A DNA stretch of 64,000 bases from an uncultured Pedobacter sp. (GCF_913776295.1 NZ_CAJYOJ010000052.1:47296-111295); one strand, 5' to 3'. Counted from the first letter of the stretch, positions 18,720 to 26,543 are shown. The notes: a model not told the origin generated them from the letters alone. Numbers and translations: made by a program.

Positions 18720-19289
18720 ATGAAAAAAAAGAAAGTGGTTGTTGCGGTTACAGGTGCCAGTGGTGCGATATATGCAAAGGTTTTGTTTGATCAGTTATTG
18801 AAATTGAAAGACCAGATTGAAGCCGTTGGCATAGTGATGAGCGATAATGCAAAAGCAGTTTGGCAATTCGAGCTGGGGAATCAGGATTATAACCATTTTA
18901 AAGAATTTACCTTTTATAACAAAAACGATTTTAATGCACCTTTTGCATCAGGATCTGCCAGATACGATACCATGATTATCATCCCTTGTTCAATGGGTAC
19001 CTTGGGTAGGGTAGCGCAGGGAATATCTAATGATTTAATTTCCAGAGCAGCAGATGTGGTGTTAAAAGAACGCAGAAAATTGATAGCCGTAGTGAGAGAT
19101 ACCCCATTTAGCCTGATTCACATAAACAATATGAAAATAGTTACTGAGGCCGGAGGGATCATTTGTCCAGCCAACCCATCGTTTTATAGTTTACCCCAAA
19201 ACATAGAAGAAGTGGCCGGAACGGTGGTAAGCAGGGTATTGGACCTGGCAGGTTTTGAGCAGGAAAGTTACCGGTGGCAGGAGAAATAG
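18720..19289 (+). CDS. ubiX: Flavin prenyltransferase UbiX
   Basis: A 189-residue flavoprotein that joins a dimethylallyl group to FMN to make prenylated FMN, the cofactor of UbiD-type decarboxylases. The start VVVAVTGASGAIYA is the family's nucleotide/FMN-binding motif; further matches are IIIPCSMGTLGRVAQGIS and the VVRDTPFSLIHINNM region. The ATG at 18720 is preferred over the GTG two codons upstream because it gives the standard KKVVVAVTGASG start. Its client is probably the UbiD-family protein at 43179-45014, which is unlinked in this window. Confidence 0.95.
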   Translation: MKKKKVVVAVTGASGAIYAKVLFDQLLKLKDQIEAVGIVMSDNAKAVWQFELGNQDYNHFKEFTFYNKNDFNAPFASGSARYDTMIIIPCSMGTLGRVAQGISNDLISRAADVVLKERRKLIAVVRDTPFSLIHINNMKIVTEAGGIICPANPSFYSLPQNIEEVAGTVVSRVLDLAGFEQESYRWQEK

Positions 19290-19406
19290 TTTTCGGCTTG
19301 CAATTCACAGTTTCTAATCAACTTAAAACTGCCAACGGGTTTGTTAATAGACTGTAATTTACATTTAATCTCCAAATCCATATCTCTATACTCAAATCTA
19401 ATTTCC

Positions 19407-19414
19407 TATCTTTG
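19407..19414 (+). promoter_or_regulatory. -7 box TATCTTTG just before mtaB
   Basis: Perfect TAnnTTTG match ending eight bases before the mtaB ATG at 19423. Transcription would start about three to five nucleotides before the start codon, so the mRNA would be leaderless or nearly so. No TTTG at -33 is evident. Confidence 0.6.
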
Positions 19415-19422
19415 CAGCTTCA

Positions 19423-20745
19423 ATGAAAAAAGTCGCATTTTATACATTAGGTTGTAAACTCAATTTCTCCGAAACCTCCACTATTGGTCGGTTATTTACC
19501 GATGCCGGTTATGCCGTTGTAGAATTTCAGGACCAGGCTGATGTTTACGTCATTAACACCTGCTCTGTTACCGAGCATGCCGATAAAAAATGTCGTAAAG
19601 TTGTTAAAGAAGCCTTAAAGTATTCGCCAAATGCCTTTATAACCATTGTAGGTTGTTATGCCCAGTTAAAACCACAGGAAATTGCCGAAATAGAAGGTGT
19701 TGATATGGTTTTAGGCGCAGCAGAAAAATTCAGAATTGTTGAGTATATCACCGATTTGACAAAACAGCCAAAAACACTTGTTCATCAGCAAAATATCGAA
19801 AAAGTTAACCACAACTTTATTGCATCTTATTCTATTGGTGATAGAACACGTACTTTTTTGAAAGTACAGGATGGTTGCGATTATCCCTGTACGTACTGCA
19901 CCATTCCTCTGGCACGTGGTGCAAGCCGTAGCGATACCATCGAAAATGTGGTAAACCGTGCAAAAATGATTGCTGAGAGCGGTGTTAAGGAAATTGTATT
20001 AACGGGCGTAAATCTTGGTGATTTCGGAATCAGAAACGGACAGCGGGAAGACAAGTTTTTCGACCTGGTTAAAGCATTGGATGAAGTAGAAGGAATTGAA
20101 AGAATCCGGATATCTTCTATAGAACCTAATCTGTTAAGCAATGAAATTATAGAGTTTGTGGCCACTTCAAAAAGGTTTGTCCCACATTTTCATATTCCCT
20201 TACAATCTGGCTCTGATAAAATTTTGGGGTTAATGCGCCGACGTTACCGGAGTAATTTGTATGTCGAGCGTGTAGCTAAAATTAAGGAGATCATGCCAGA
20301 CTGTTGTATCGGCGTAGATGTAATTGTAGGCTTCCCAGGCGAAACGAAAGAAGATTTTCTGGATACCTATCAATTTTTAAACCAGCTGGACATCTCTTAT
20401 TTACATGTATTCACTTACTCTGAACGCGAATTAACGGCGGCAGCCGAAATGAAAGGCGTTGTAGCAGGAAGTGAACGGAATGAGCGCAGTAAAATGCTTC
20501 ATATCTTATCTGATAAGAAACGGAGGGCTTTTTATGAATCGCAAATTGGTACTGCTGGAGAAGTACTTTTTGAAGCGGATCAGAAATCTGGTTATATGCA
20601 CGGCTTTACCAAAAACTATGTAAAAGTACGTGCCAAATACGATCCGGTTTTGGTAAATGAACTGAAAGCCGTAAAGCTTTTGGAAATTACAGCGGATGGA
20701 GAAGTGGAAGTGGCTGAGCTGGAAACTACTTACGCCCATCATTAG
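19423..20745 (+). CDS. mtaB: tRNA (t6A37) methylthiotransferase MtaB
   Basis: A 440-residue radical-SAM enzyme that adds a methylthio group to N6-threonylcarbamoyladenosine at tRNA position 37. The N-terminal MTTase domain contributes cysteines in TLGCKLN, NTCSVTEHADKK and GCYAQ for one iron-sulfur cluster; the radical-SAM motif is CDYPCTYCTIP (CxxxCxxC). A C-terminal TRAM-like RNA-binding domain spans about 370-440. The TLGCKLN and NTCSVT forms separate MtaB from MiaB and RimO. It appears monocistronic, with a promoter almost on its start codon and repeat-rich DNA downstream. Confidence 0.96.
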   Translation: MKKVAFYTLGCKLNFSETSTIGRLFTDAGYAVVEFQDQADVYVINTCSVTEHADKKCRKVVKEALKYSPNAFITIVGCYAQLKPQEIAEIEGVDMVLGAAEKFRIVEYITDLTKQPKTLVHQQNIEKVNHNFIASYSIGDRTRTFLKVQDGCDYPCTYCTIPLARGASRSDTIENVVNRAKMIAESGVKEIVLTGVNLGDFGIRNGQREDKFFDLVKALDEVEGIERIRISSIEPNLLSNEIIEFVATSKRFVPHFHIPLQSGSDKILGLMRRRYRSNLYVERVAKIKEIMPDCCIGVDVIVGFPGETKEDFLDTYQFLNQLDISYLHVFTYSERELTAAAEMKGVVAGSERNERSKMLHILSDKKRRAFYESQIGTAGEVLFEADQKSGYMHGFTKNYVKVRAKYDPVLVNELKAVKLLEITADGEVEVAELETTYAHH

Positions 20746-20903
20746 TTTAGTCCTTGGTTATAAGTCCTTAGTCTTCAGTTCTCAGTCCTAAGTCCTTAGT
20801 TCAATCAGACATCTTTTACTGTCATTCTGAACGCAGTGAAGAATCTTTTAAAGGGCAGGTATAAATCGGGTGATGGGAGAGATACGAAATATTTCATAGA
20901 TTA
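20746..20903. repeat. Degenerate AGTC-word repeats and a dispersed intergenic repeat
   Basis: After mtaB the DNA contains imperfect short words (AGTCCTT, AGTCTTC, AGTTCTC, AGTCCTAAGTCCTTAG), then GTCATTCTGAACGCAGTGAAGAATCTT at about 20821-20848, whose first half resembles a repeat class I associate with Bacteroidota intergenic regions. No gene is seen. Confidence 0.5.
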
Positions 20904-21288
20904 GTCTTTCCACTTTGGCCATTTGCATTTGGTCTTCAGACATCTGACTTTCGGACCTCCGTCTTTCCACTTTGGCCATTTGCATTTAGTCTTCGGACCT
21001 CCGTCTTTCCACTTTGGCCATTTGCATTTAGTCTTCGGACCTCCGTCTTTCCACTTTGGCCATTTGCATTTAGTCTTCGGACATCTGACTTTCGGACCTC
21101 CGTCTTTCTGCTTTGGCCATTTGCATTTAGTCTTCGGACATCTGACTTTCGTGACCTCCGTCTTTTCACTTTGGCCATTTGCATTTAGTCTTCGGACATC
21201 TGACTTTCGGACCTCCGTCTTTTCACTTTGGCCATTTGCATTTAGTCTTCAGACATCTGACTTTCGGACCTCCGTCTTTCCACTTTGG
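20904..21288. repeat. Tandem repeat array (42/57-bp units) upstream of lgt
   Basis: Seven units and part of an eighth: lengths 57, 42, 42, 57, 58, 57, 57, then about 15 bp. Each begins GTCTTTCCACTTTGGCC and continues to a CTTCGGAC module; long units add a 15-bp ACATCTGACTTTCGG module. Nearly all lengths are multiples of three, so both strands stay open and give spurious repetitive ORFs. Units have no unique spacers, so this is not CRISPR. The final partial unit supplies the TTTG of the lgt promoter. Confidence 0.9.
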
Positions 21289-21314
21289 TCTTTAGTCTTT
21301 CTTTCCTATCTTCG
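21284..21314 (+). promoter_or_regulatory. lgt promoter (-33 TTTG, -7 TATCTTCG)
   Basis: TTTG at 21284-21287 and TATCTTCG at 21307-21314 (one mismatch to TAnnTTTG) are 19 bp apart, the expected Bacteroidota spacing. The -7 box ends 15 bp before the lgt ATG. The -33 element lies in the last partial unit of the tandem array. Confidence 0.65.
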
Positions 21315-21329
21315 CAACAAAATATTTCT

Positions 21330-22481
21330 ATGTTTCCTACCGTTTCACATTTTTTAGAATACCTGTTCGGCATTAATTTACCGCTCCCCTTTAATACATT
21401 CGGTGTTTTTGTAGCGCTTGCATTTGTTGCCGGTTACTGGGCTTTTACCAAAGAGCTTAAACGTAAAGAAGCGTTAGGAATACTCCATCCCATCAAAAAG
21501 ACAATCATAGTTGGAAAACCTGCTACTACATCAGAATTGATCATGAATGGCCTTTTTGGCTTTGTTATCGGTTACAAACTGGTGTACGCATTATTAAACT
21601 ACAAACTTTTTGTAAATGATGCACAGTCGGTTTTAATGTCGACCCAGGGAAATATTATAGGTGGTTTATTTTTTGCCGGTTTATTTGTGTATTGGGATTA
21701 TACTGAAAAGAACAAACATAAACTGGATAAACCAAAAGAAACACAGGTAAACGTCCATCCGTACCAGATTATGAGTAATCTGATTGTGTGGGCCGCGATA
21801 TGGGGATTTTTAGGTGCAAAATTTTTTGATAATTTGGAATATTGGGATGATTTTGTTCAACACCCTATAGAACGCTTATTATCGTTCAGCGGTTTAACCT
21901 TTTATGGTGGCTTAATCTGTGGTGGCGCAGCGGTGTTGATTATTGCCAGGAGAAATGACATTAAGCCCCTGCATATGCTTGATGTAGGCGGGCCGGGCAT
22001 GATGCTGGCTTATGCTGTTGGCCGTATTGGTTGCCATATGGCGGGTGATGGCGACTGGGGAATCGTGAACCCTAACCCAAAACCCTTTTCGTGGTTGCCA
22101 GATTGGTTGTGGTCTTACAAATACCCAAATAACGTGGTAGGCGAGGGGATCCCTATTCCGGGTTGTACGGGTAAGTTCTGTAACGAATTGGCTCAAGGTG
22201 TATACCCTACACCACTTTATGAAGTAATTATCTGTTTAATCCTTTTCGCCTTTTTGTGGAGCATCAGAGATAAAATAAAAGCACCTGGTTTAATGTTCGG
22301 CATTTATATGATCTTAAATGGTGTGGAACGTTTTTGTATAGAGTTGATCCGGGTAAACTCTAAATACCATGTTTTTGGTTTATCTTTTACACAGGCAGAA
22401 ATGATTTCTACTTTTTTAGTTGTTGGGGGGATTGCGCTAAGTGCTTATGCTTTAAGAAATAAGAACCAGCTTGCCCGGTAA
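21330..22481 (+). CDS. lgt: Prolipoprotein diacylglyceryl transferase (Lgt)
   Basis: A 383-residue inner-membrane enzyme that transfers diacylglyceryl from phosphatidylglycerol to the lipobox cysteine of prolipoproteins. Several transmembrane segments and the Lgt signature GRIGCHMAGDGDWG are present. The motif usually written HGGL reads FYGGL here (Tyr192); this may be a lineage variant. The protein is longer than the ~290-residue enterobacterial enzyme through insertions around residues 50-70 and 120-145. Start is the ATG at 21330; an upstream GTG-type start would reach into the repeat array. It serves the many lipoproteins in this window. Confidence 0.93.
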   Translation: MFPTVSHFLEYLFGINLPLPFNTFGVFVALAFVAGYWAFTKELKRKEALGILHPIKKTIIVGKPATTSELIMNGLFGFVIGYKLVYALLNYKLFVNDAQSVLMSTQGNIIGGLFFAGLFVYWDYTEKNKHKLDKPKETQVNVHPYQIMSNLIVWAAIWGFLGAKFFDNLEYWDDFVQHPIERLLSFSGLTFYGGLICGGAAVLIIARRNDIKPLHMLDVGGPGMMLAYAVGRIGCHMAGDGDWGIVNPNPKPFSWLPDWLWSYKYPNNVVGEGIPIPGCTGKFCNELAQGVYPTPLYEVIICLILFAFLWSIRDKIKAPGLMFGIYMILNGVERFCIELIRVNSKYHVFGLSFTQAEMISTFLVVGGIALSAYALRNKNQLAR

Positions 22482-22539
22482 GAACCTTATAAGTTTATTT
22501 AAAATCCAACAACAGCCTTATTCTGTTGTTTAAATAGTT

Positions 22540-23328
22540 ATGAATTACGAATTACTATGCAATAAAGTGATCTCAATTGTTAAGCTTACCGGAAATTTCA
22601 TCCGTAAGGAAGCCATGCAGTTTGATGTTCAGAAAATAGAATATAAGGGATTAAATGATATGGTTTCTTATGTTGATAAAACAGCAGAGCAGAAACTTGT
22701 TCAAAATCTTGAAAAGTTAATTCCTGATGCAGGTTTTATCACAGAAGAAAAAACCATTAACCGCACGGGAAAAACCTACACCTGGATTATCGATCCTCTA
22801 GATGGTACAACCAATTTTATTCATGGTATTCCGGCCTATGGCATTAGTGTAGCGCTTTATGAGGATGGACTTCCTGTAATTGGTGTGGTTTATGAATTAA
22901 ATAGGGGAGAAATGTTTTATTCGTATAAAGGTGGACTTGCTCTGATGAATAAAAAAGAGATTAAAGTTTCTGTTAATCCTGATTTAAAATCAAGCCTGCT
23001 GGCTACAGGTTTCCCATATTATCAGTTTGATAAACAAGAGCGGTACTTAAAATTGTTAGCCGAAATGATGCAGAAAAGTCATGGCGTACGTAGAATTGGT
23101 GCTGCGGCGATCGATTTGGTATACACAGCCTGTGGACGTTTTGACGCCTTTTTTGAATATAATCTGCAACAATGGGATTTTGCGGCTGGCTGTTTTATTG
23201 TGCAGCAGGCTGGCGGAGAGGTGCATGATTTTGGCGGGGGCGATAATTACTTTGAAAAAAGGGAAATATTGGCTACCAATGGCAAACTTACAGCTGAAAT
23301 GCTGGAAGCAATTAAAAAGTATTTTTAA
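22540..23328 (+). CDS. suhB: Inositol monophosphatase family protein
   Basis: A 262-residue member of the Mg2+-dependent FIG/IMPase superfamily. Metal-binding motifs are EEK (ITEEKT), DPLDGTTNFIHGIP and the late WDFAAG. It hydrolyses inositol-1-phosphate or a related sugar phosphate in the cytoplasm; in Gram-negative bacteria such proteins are often called SuhB. It follows lgt by 58 bp on the same strand and may share a transcript. Substrate is not fixed by the sequence; 3'-phosphoadenosine phosphatase (CysQ) is a less likely alternative because the DGTTNF form is IMPase-like. Confidence 0.92.
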   Translation: MNYELLCNKVISIVKLTGNFIRKEAMQFDVQKIEYKGLNDMVSYVDKTAEQKLVQNLEKLIPDAGFITEEKTINRTGKTYTWIIDPLDGTTNFIHGIPAYGISVALYEDGLPVIGVVYELNRGEMFYSYKGGLALMNKKEIKVSVNPDLKSSLLATGFPYYQFDKQERYLKLLAEMMQKSHGVRRIGAAAIDLVYTACGRFDAFFEYNLQQWDFAAGCFIVQQAGGEVHDFGGGDNYFEKREILATNGKLTAEMLEAIKKYF

Positions 23329-23335
23329 TAATCGT

Positions 23336-23455
23336 AACGTCACCCTGACCTGTAGCGCAGCGGGAAGATACGTAGTAAATTTATTTCACGGCCTGGCTTA
23401 TCAGGAAAGATGCTGAAGTAAAGCCGATAACTATCGGATCAGCATGACGAGAGCA
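23336..23455. repeat. Dispersed intergenic repeat with GATA-n-CTATC palindrome
   Basis: The segment starts CGTCACCCTGACCTG and ends GGATCAGCATGACGAG, with a core CCGATAACTATCGG palindrome at about 23426-23439. A related core, CCGATAGCTATCAG, occurs at about 7901-7914 after the gal operon. Ends that read GTCACCCTGA and its near-complement suggest an inverted-repeat, REP-like or small MITE-like element. No gene is present. Confidence 0.5.
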
Positions 23456-23468
23456 GAAGATAGCAAAA

Positions 23469-23498
23469 AAAAGGTCGCGATTCCCATCGCGACCTTTT
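23469..23498. terminator. Bidirectional terminator between suhB and nfu
   Basis: Perfect 13-bp arms AAAAGGTCGCGAT and complement (23469-23481, 23486-23498) with a 4-nt loop, flanked by A- and T-runs, so it can stop transcripts from both convergent genes. Confidence 0.9.
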
Positions 23499-23528
23499 CA
23501 CTATATATACTATGAAAAATGCTCATTT

Positions 23529-24080
23529 TTAAACTGCTTCAGAAACTACTTCCGTAACTTCTGGCACCATTCTCTGCAATAAATTTTGTATTCCTGATTT
23601 AAGTGTGATGGTAGAAGACGGACAACCACTGCAAGAGCCACGTAATTCTACCGTAACTACACCTTCATCAAAAGATTTATAAGTAATTGCACCACCATCC
23701 TGTTCAACGGCAGGGCGTACATAATCGTGTAAAATCTGCTGGATTTTAATCTCAGTTTCCGTACCTTCAAATGTAGGCGCTTCTTCAGCAGCCGATTCTT
23801 TGATTTTTAATTCAGATTCTACCGCACCTTTAACAAATTCCTTTAAAATGGCTTCAATATCTGCCCATTCTGCATCATCTGTTTTAGTAATGGTCACAAA
23901 ATTACTGGCGAAAAAAACACCGGAAACAAAGTTGAATTTAAATAATTCTTTAGCAAAAGGCGAATGTTCGGCACTCTCTTTAGTCGCAAAATCCTCACTG
24001 CCATTTATTAACAGCTTGTTTACCATGAATTTCATGGTAGCTGGATTTGGAGTCTGTTCTGTATATACGTTAATCGTCAT
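23529..24080 (-). CDS. NifU/Nfu family iron-sulfur carrier
   Basis: A 183-residue two-domain protein. The N-terminal Nfu_N domain (residues 1-90) opens TEQTPNPATMKFMVN, and the C-terminal NifU-like domain (about 105-180) has the cluster-binding CSGCPSS (CxxC). It carries a [4Fe-4S] cluster to apo-enzymes in the cytoplasm. Radical-SAM enzymes such as MtaB are plausible clients, but no specific partner is indicated. It is a single gene convergent with suhB. Confidence 0.93.
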   Translation of the reverse strand: MTINVYTEQTPNPATMKFMVNKLLINGSEDFATKESAEHSPFAKELFKFNFVSGVFFASNFVTITKTDDAEWADIEAILKEFVKGAVESELKIKESAAEEAPTFEGTETEIKIQQILHDYVRPAVEQDGGAITYKSFDEGVVTVELRGSCSGCPSSTITLKSGIQNLLQRMVPEVTEVVSEAV

Positions 24081-24167
24081 GTCTTAATCAATTTGAATAG
24101 ACAAAATTAACAATTACTTGTTAATAAAACCTTTGCTGGCTGTCTGCTCAACGTCAATTTAATTGAA

Positions 24168-25514
24168 CTAAAAAACGCCGGTGTAATTAAAAGGTGAAAT
24201 GGTTCTGAGTTGCGCCTTTATTGCTTCCGAAACGGCTAAACCTTCAATAAATTCTGCAATGCTTGCTGCATCGATTTTAGCATTTGTTCTGGTTAGTTCT
24301 TTTAGCGCTTCGTAAGGATTAGGGTAGTTCTCTCTTCTTAAAACGGTTTGAATGGCCTCAGCAACAACTGCCCAGTTTTCATCCAGATCTGCATGTAAAG
24401 CAGTTTCATTTAATAAAATCTTGTTTAATCCGCGCAATGTAGCGTTAATGGCAATTAATGTATGTCCGAAAGGCACGCCAACATTCCTTAAAACAGTGGA
24501 ATCCGTTAGATCCCGCTGCAAACGCGAAATGGGTAATTTAGCCGCAAAGAATTCAAAAAGTGCATTTGCAATACCTGCGTTCCCTTCGGCGTTTTCAAAA
24601 TCGATCGGGTTTACCTTATGGGGCATTGCTGATGAGCCGATCTCTCCGGCTTTGATTTTCTGTTTGAAATAGTTTTTGGAAATATAAGTCCAGATATCCC
24701 GGTCCAAATCGATAATAATATTGTTAATGCGTTTTAATGTATCACATTGCGCAGCAAACTGATCGTAATGCTCAATCTGTGTAGTGTGTTGCGACCGTGA
24801 TAAACCTAAGGTTTCGTTGACAAATTGATTCGAAAAATCAACCCAGTTTACTTCAGGATAAGCAATATGGTGTGCATTGAAGTTTCCGGTTGCTCCACCG
24901 AATTTTGCGCTATTCGGAATTTTTTTTAAACTTTCTACCTGAATAGCCAAACGCTCCGCAAAAACCAAAAACTCTTTACCCAGTTTGGTAGGGGAGGCTG
25001 GTTGACCGTGGGTATGTGCCAGCATCGGGATATCTTTCCATTCCGTTGCCAGGGCATTTATTTTTTCTATTAAGGCATTAATAGCCGGATAATAACTTTC
25101 ATTTAAGGCCAGTTTAATGGAATAAGGAATGGCAGTATTGTTGATATCCTGAGAGGTCAATCCAAAATGGATAAATTCTTTATAGTTTTGAAGTGATAAT
25201 GAATCGAATTTACTTTTGATAAAATATTCGACCGCTTTCACATCATGATTGGTTACTTTTTCGGTTTCCTTAATTTCTAAAGCATCAGCTTCTGAGAAAT
25301 TTTGGTGGATTTTGCGTAATTCAGCATAAAGATTTCGATCGAAATTTGCTAAGCCCGGCAAGTTGATTTCGCAAAGTGCGATAAAGTATTCGATTTCTAC
25401 AAAAACCCGGTATTTAATTAAGGCTTCTTCAGAAAAGTAAGCGGCTAAACTTTCTGTAGTTTTTCTGTAACGGCCATCAACAGGTGAAATAGCTTGTAGC
25501 GATGTTAAATTCAT
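24168..25514 (-). CDS. purB: Adenylosuccinate lyase
   Basis: A 448-residue lyase of the fumarase/aspartase superfamily that releases fumarate twice in purine synthesis (from SAICAR and from adenylosuccinate). The signature loop SSAMPHKVNPIDFENAEGN holds the catalytic serine, and the LTSQDINNTA and HTHGQPASPT motifs are present. Length equals that of the long E. coli-type PurB. It is monocistronic; a perfect -7 box TAAATTTG lies upstream on the minus strand (25537-25544). Confidence 0.97.
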   Translation of the reverse strand: MNLTSLQAISPVDGRYRKTTESLAAYFSEEALIKYRVFVEIEYFIALCEINLPGLANFDRNLYAELRKIHQNFSEADALEIKETEKVTNHDVKAVEYFIKSKFDSLSLQNYKEFIHFGLTSQDINNTAIPYSIKLALNESYYPAINALIEKINALATEWKDIPMLAHTHGQPASPTKLGKEFLVFAERLAIQVESLKKIPNSAKFGGATGNFNAHHIAYPEVNWVDFSNQFVNETLGLSRSQHTTQIEHYDQFAAQCDTLKRINNIIIDLDRDIWTYISKNYFKQKIKAGEIGSSAMPHKVNPIDFENAEGNAGIANALFEFFAAKLPISRLQRDLTDSTVLRNVGVPFGHTLIAINATLRGLNKILLNETALHADLDENWAVVAEAIQTVLRRENYPNPYEALKELTRTNAKIDAASIAEFIEGLAVSEAIKAQLRTISPFNYTGVF

Positions 25515-25536
25515 TATGCGGATTATATTTTTGCCG

Positions 25537-25544
25537 CAAATTTA
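25537..25544 (-). promoter_or_regulatory. -7 box TAAATTTG of purB
   Basis: Perfect TAnnTTTG match on the minus strand, 22 bp before the purB start codon. No -33 TTTG at the usual spacing is visible. Confidence 0.5.
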
Positions 25545-25635
25545 CTACAATTGATGGATTTTAAGGCCTAGATGCCTAAATAAAAAAGCCTGAGCTCACC
25601 TAAGTCTTTTTCAAAAGCTTTAATTGCCCTGTTTT

Positions 25636-25833
25636 TTATGGCAGTGGTATCAATTTAACCAGCGTTTCTTTAATAGTTGTATCTTTTGCAGTAATATCCT
25701 TAATTGCAGTATCAAGAATGGCAGAATCAACTTTAGATGACTCGGTTCCGCTATCTTTGTTCTCCGATTTACAAGCTGCAACTGATTAACTTAAGGCTGA
25801 TGCTAAAAAGCCTGTTTTGAATGCCTTTCTCAT
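25636..25833 (-). pseudogene. Fourth copy of the small lipoprotein family, interrupted by one nonsense codon
   Basis: The 66-codon frame starts MRKAFKTGFLASALS, is broken by TAA at codon 16, and continues SVAACKSENKDSGTESSK then a DTAIKDITAKDTTIKE tail. It aligns along its length with the three intact paralogs to the right (MKNAFKLGFLALALSLSVVAC); codon 16 is Leu there, so a single T-to-A change explains the stop. The lipobox VAAC and the DxTxKDTTxK pattern are still recognisable and no frameshift is needed, so the loss appears recent. The upstream sigma-type motif is also slightly altered (two bases longer spacing). Confidence 0.8.
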
Positions 25834-25870
25834 CTTGTTTGATTGGTTTTGTTCAAAAATTAATTAACTG

Positions 25871-25901
25871 CTAATACCAAAAAAAGATTGAAAAGTAACC
25901 C
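25871..25901 (-). promoter_or_regulatory. ECF-type promoter motif, copy a (before the pseudogene)
   Basis: Minus strand: GGGTTACT, 15 bp, GGTATTAG. It matches the motif found before the intact lipoprotein genes but the spacing is 15 instead of 13 and the last base differs, consistent with decay. Confidence 0.55.
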
Positions 25902-25916
25902 GGATTTATTAAATAA

Positions 25917-25947
25917 AAAAGGTCGGGATTTAAAATCCTGACCTTTT
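25917..25947 (-). terminator. Terminator of lipoprotein paralog 1
   Basis: AAAAGGTCGGGATT (25917-25930) pairs with AATCCTGACCTTTT (25934-25947), one wobble; on the minus strand the stem ends in a run of T. It isolates paralog 1 from the pseudogene. Confidence 0.75.
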
Positions 25948-25970
25948 CTCACTGCAATAAGCAAATTTTA

Positions 25971-26192
25971 TTAGTGTTTAACTTCAGTTTTTTCTGTCGT
26001 AGCTTTAACCGAAGTGTCTTTTACGGTAGAATCTTTTACTACGGTATCAACTTTTGTGGTATCGGTAATAATGGTAGAAGAATCTGTAATTGTTGTATCA
26101 GCGCCATCTGATTTTTTGGTTGACTCGCCACAAGCAGCTACTGTTAGCGATAAAGCCAAGGCTAAAAAACCTAATTTGAATGCATTTTTCAT
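25971..26192 (-). CDS. Small Thr/Lys/Asp-rich lipoprotein, paralog 1
   Basis: A 73-residue lipoprotein: signal MKNAFKLGFLALALSLTVAAC with lipobox VAAC (Cys21), then a low-complexity tail of repeated DTT, KDST and VKDT words ending TEKTEVKH. It belongs to a family of four tandem copies here; signal region and C-terminal EVKH are the most conserved. The tail has no catalytic residues and is probably an extended, charged polypeptide anchored in the outer membrane. Function is unknown. It has its own promoter-like motif shared with the ECF sigma gene and its own terminator, so it is a probable target of that sigma factor. Confidence 0.85.
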   Translation of the reverse strand: MKNAFKLGFLALALSLTVAACGESTKKSDGADTTITDSSTIITDTTKVDTVVKDSTVKDTSVKATTEKTEVKH

Positions 26193-26224
26193 CTTGATAT
26201 ATGTTTTAGGGTTAATGTATATCT

Positions 26225-26253
26225 TTAATACCGGGAATTTAAAAAGGTAACCT
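26225..26253 (-). promoter_or_regulatory. ECF-type promoter motif, copy b (before paralog 1)
   Basis: Minus strand: AGGTTACC, 13 bp, GGTATTAA, ending about 32 bp before the paralog 1 start codon. Same order and spacing as copies c, d and f. Confidence 0.7.
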
Positions 26254-26271
26254 GTTTTTTTCTGCTAAAAT

Positions 26272-26310
26272 AAAAAAGCCTTTGAAACATGAATTTCAAA
26301 GGCCTTTTTT
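26272..26310 (-). terminator. Terminator of lipoprotein paralog 2
   Basis: GCCTTTGAAA pairs with TTTCAAAGGC around a short loop; flanked by A-run on the left and T-run on the right, so it can work on the minus strand for paralog 2. Confidence 0.85.
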
Positions 26311-26324
26311 ATAAGTAAGTTAGA

Positions 26325-26543
26325 CTAGTGTTTAACTTCAGTTTTTTCTGTAGTAGTTTTTACAGATGTATCTTTTACTGTAGAATCTTTTACTACCGTA
26401 TCTTTTTTAGTAGTATCAGTAATTACAGTTGAAGAGTCAGTAGCTGTAGTGTCAGCACCTTCAGCTTTTTTCTCTGAATTACAAGCAACAACTGATAAAG
26501 ATAAAGCTAAAGCTAAGAAGCCTAATTTGAATGCATTTTTCAT
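26325..26543 (-). CDS. Small Thr/Lys/Asp-rich lipoprotein, paralog 2
   Basis: A 72-residue lipoprotein starting MKNAFKLGFLALALSLSVVAC (lipobox VVAC, Cys21), then NSEKKAEGADTT and a tail of KDT/KDST words ending TEKTEVKH. The start was set at 26543 because this ATG aligns with the other paralogs; a longer frame upstream would run into the promoter motif. It is almost identical to paralog 3 over the first 35 residues, pointing to a recent duplication or gene conversion. Function unknown; probably outer-membrane anchored. Confidence 0.87.
   Translation of the reverse strand: MKNAFKLGFLALALSLSVVACNSEKKAEGADTTATDSSTVITDTTKKDTVVKDSTVKDTSVKTTTEKTEVKH

Noticed and set aside
20904..21288. CRISPR array
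   Set aside because: The repeats are contiguous without unique spacers, and no cas gene is nearby.
20923..21357. A 144-residue open frame (FGHLHLVFGPPSF-type repeats) and its antisense partner at 20936-21184
   Set aside because: They are produced by tandem DNA repeats with units divisible by three; the frame has no start context or family features and runs into lgt.
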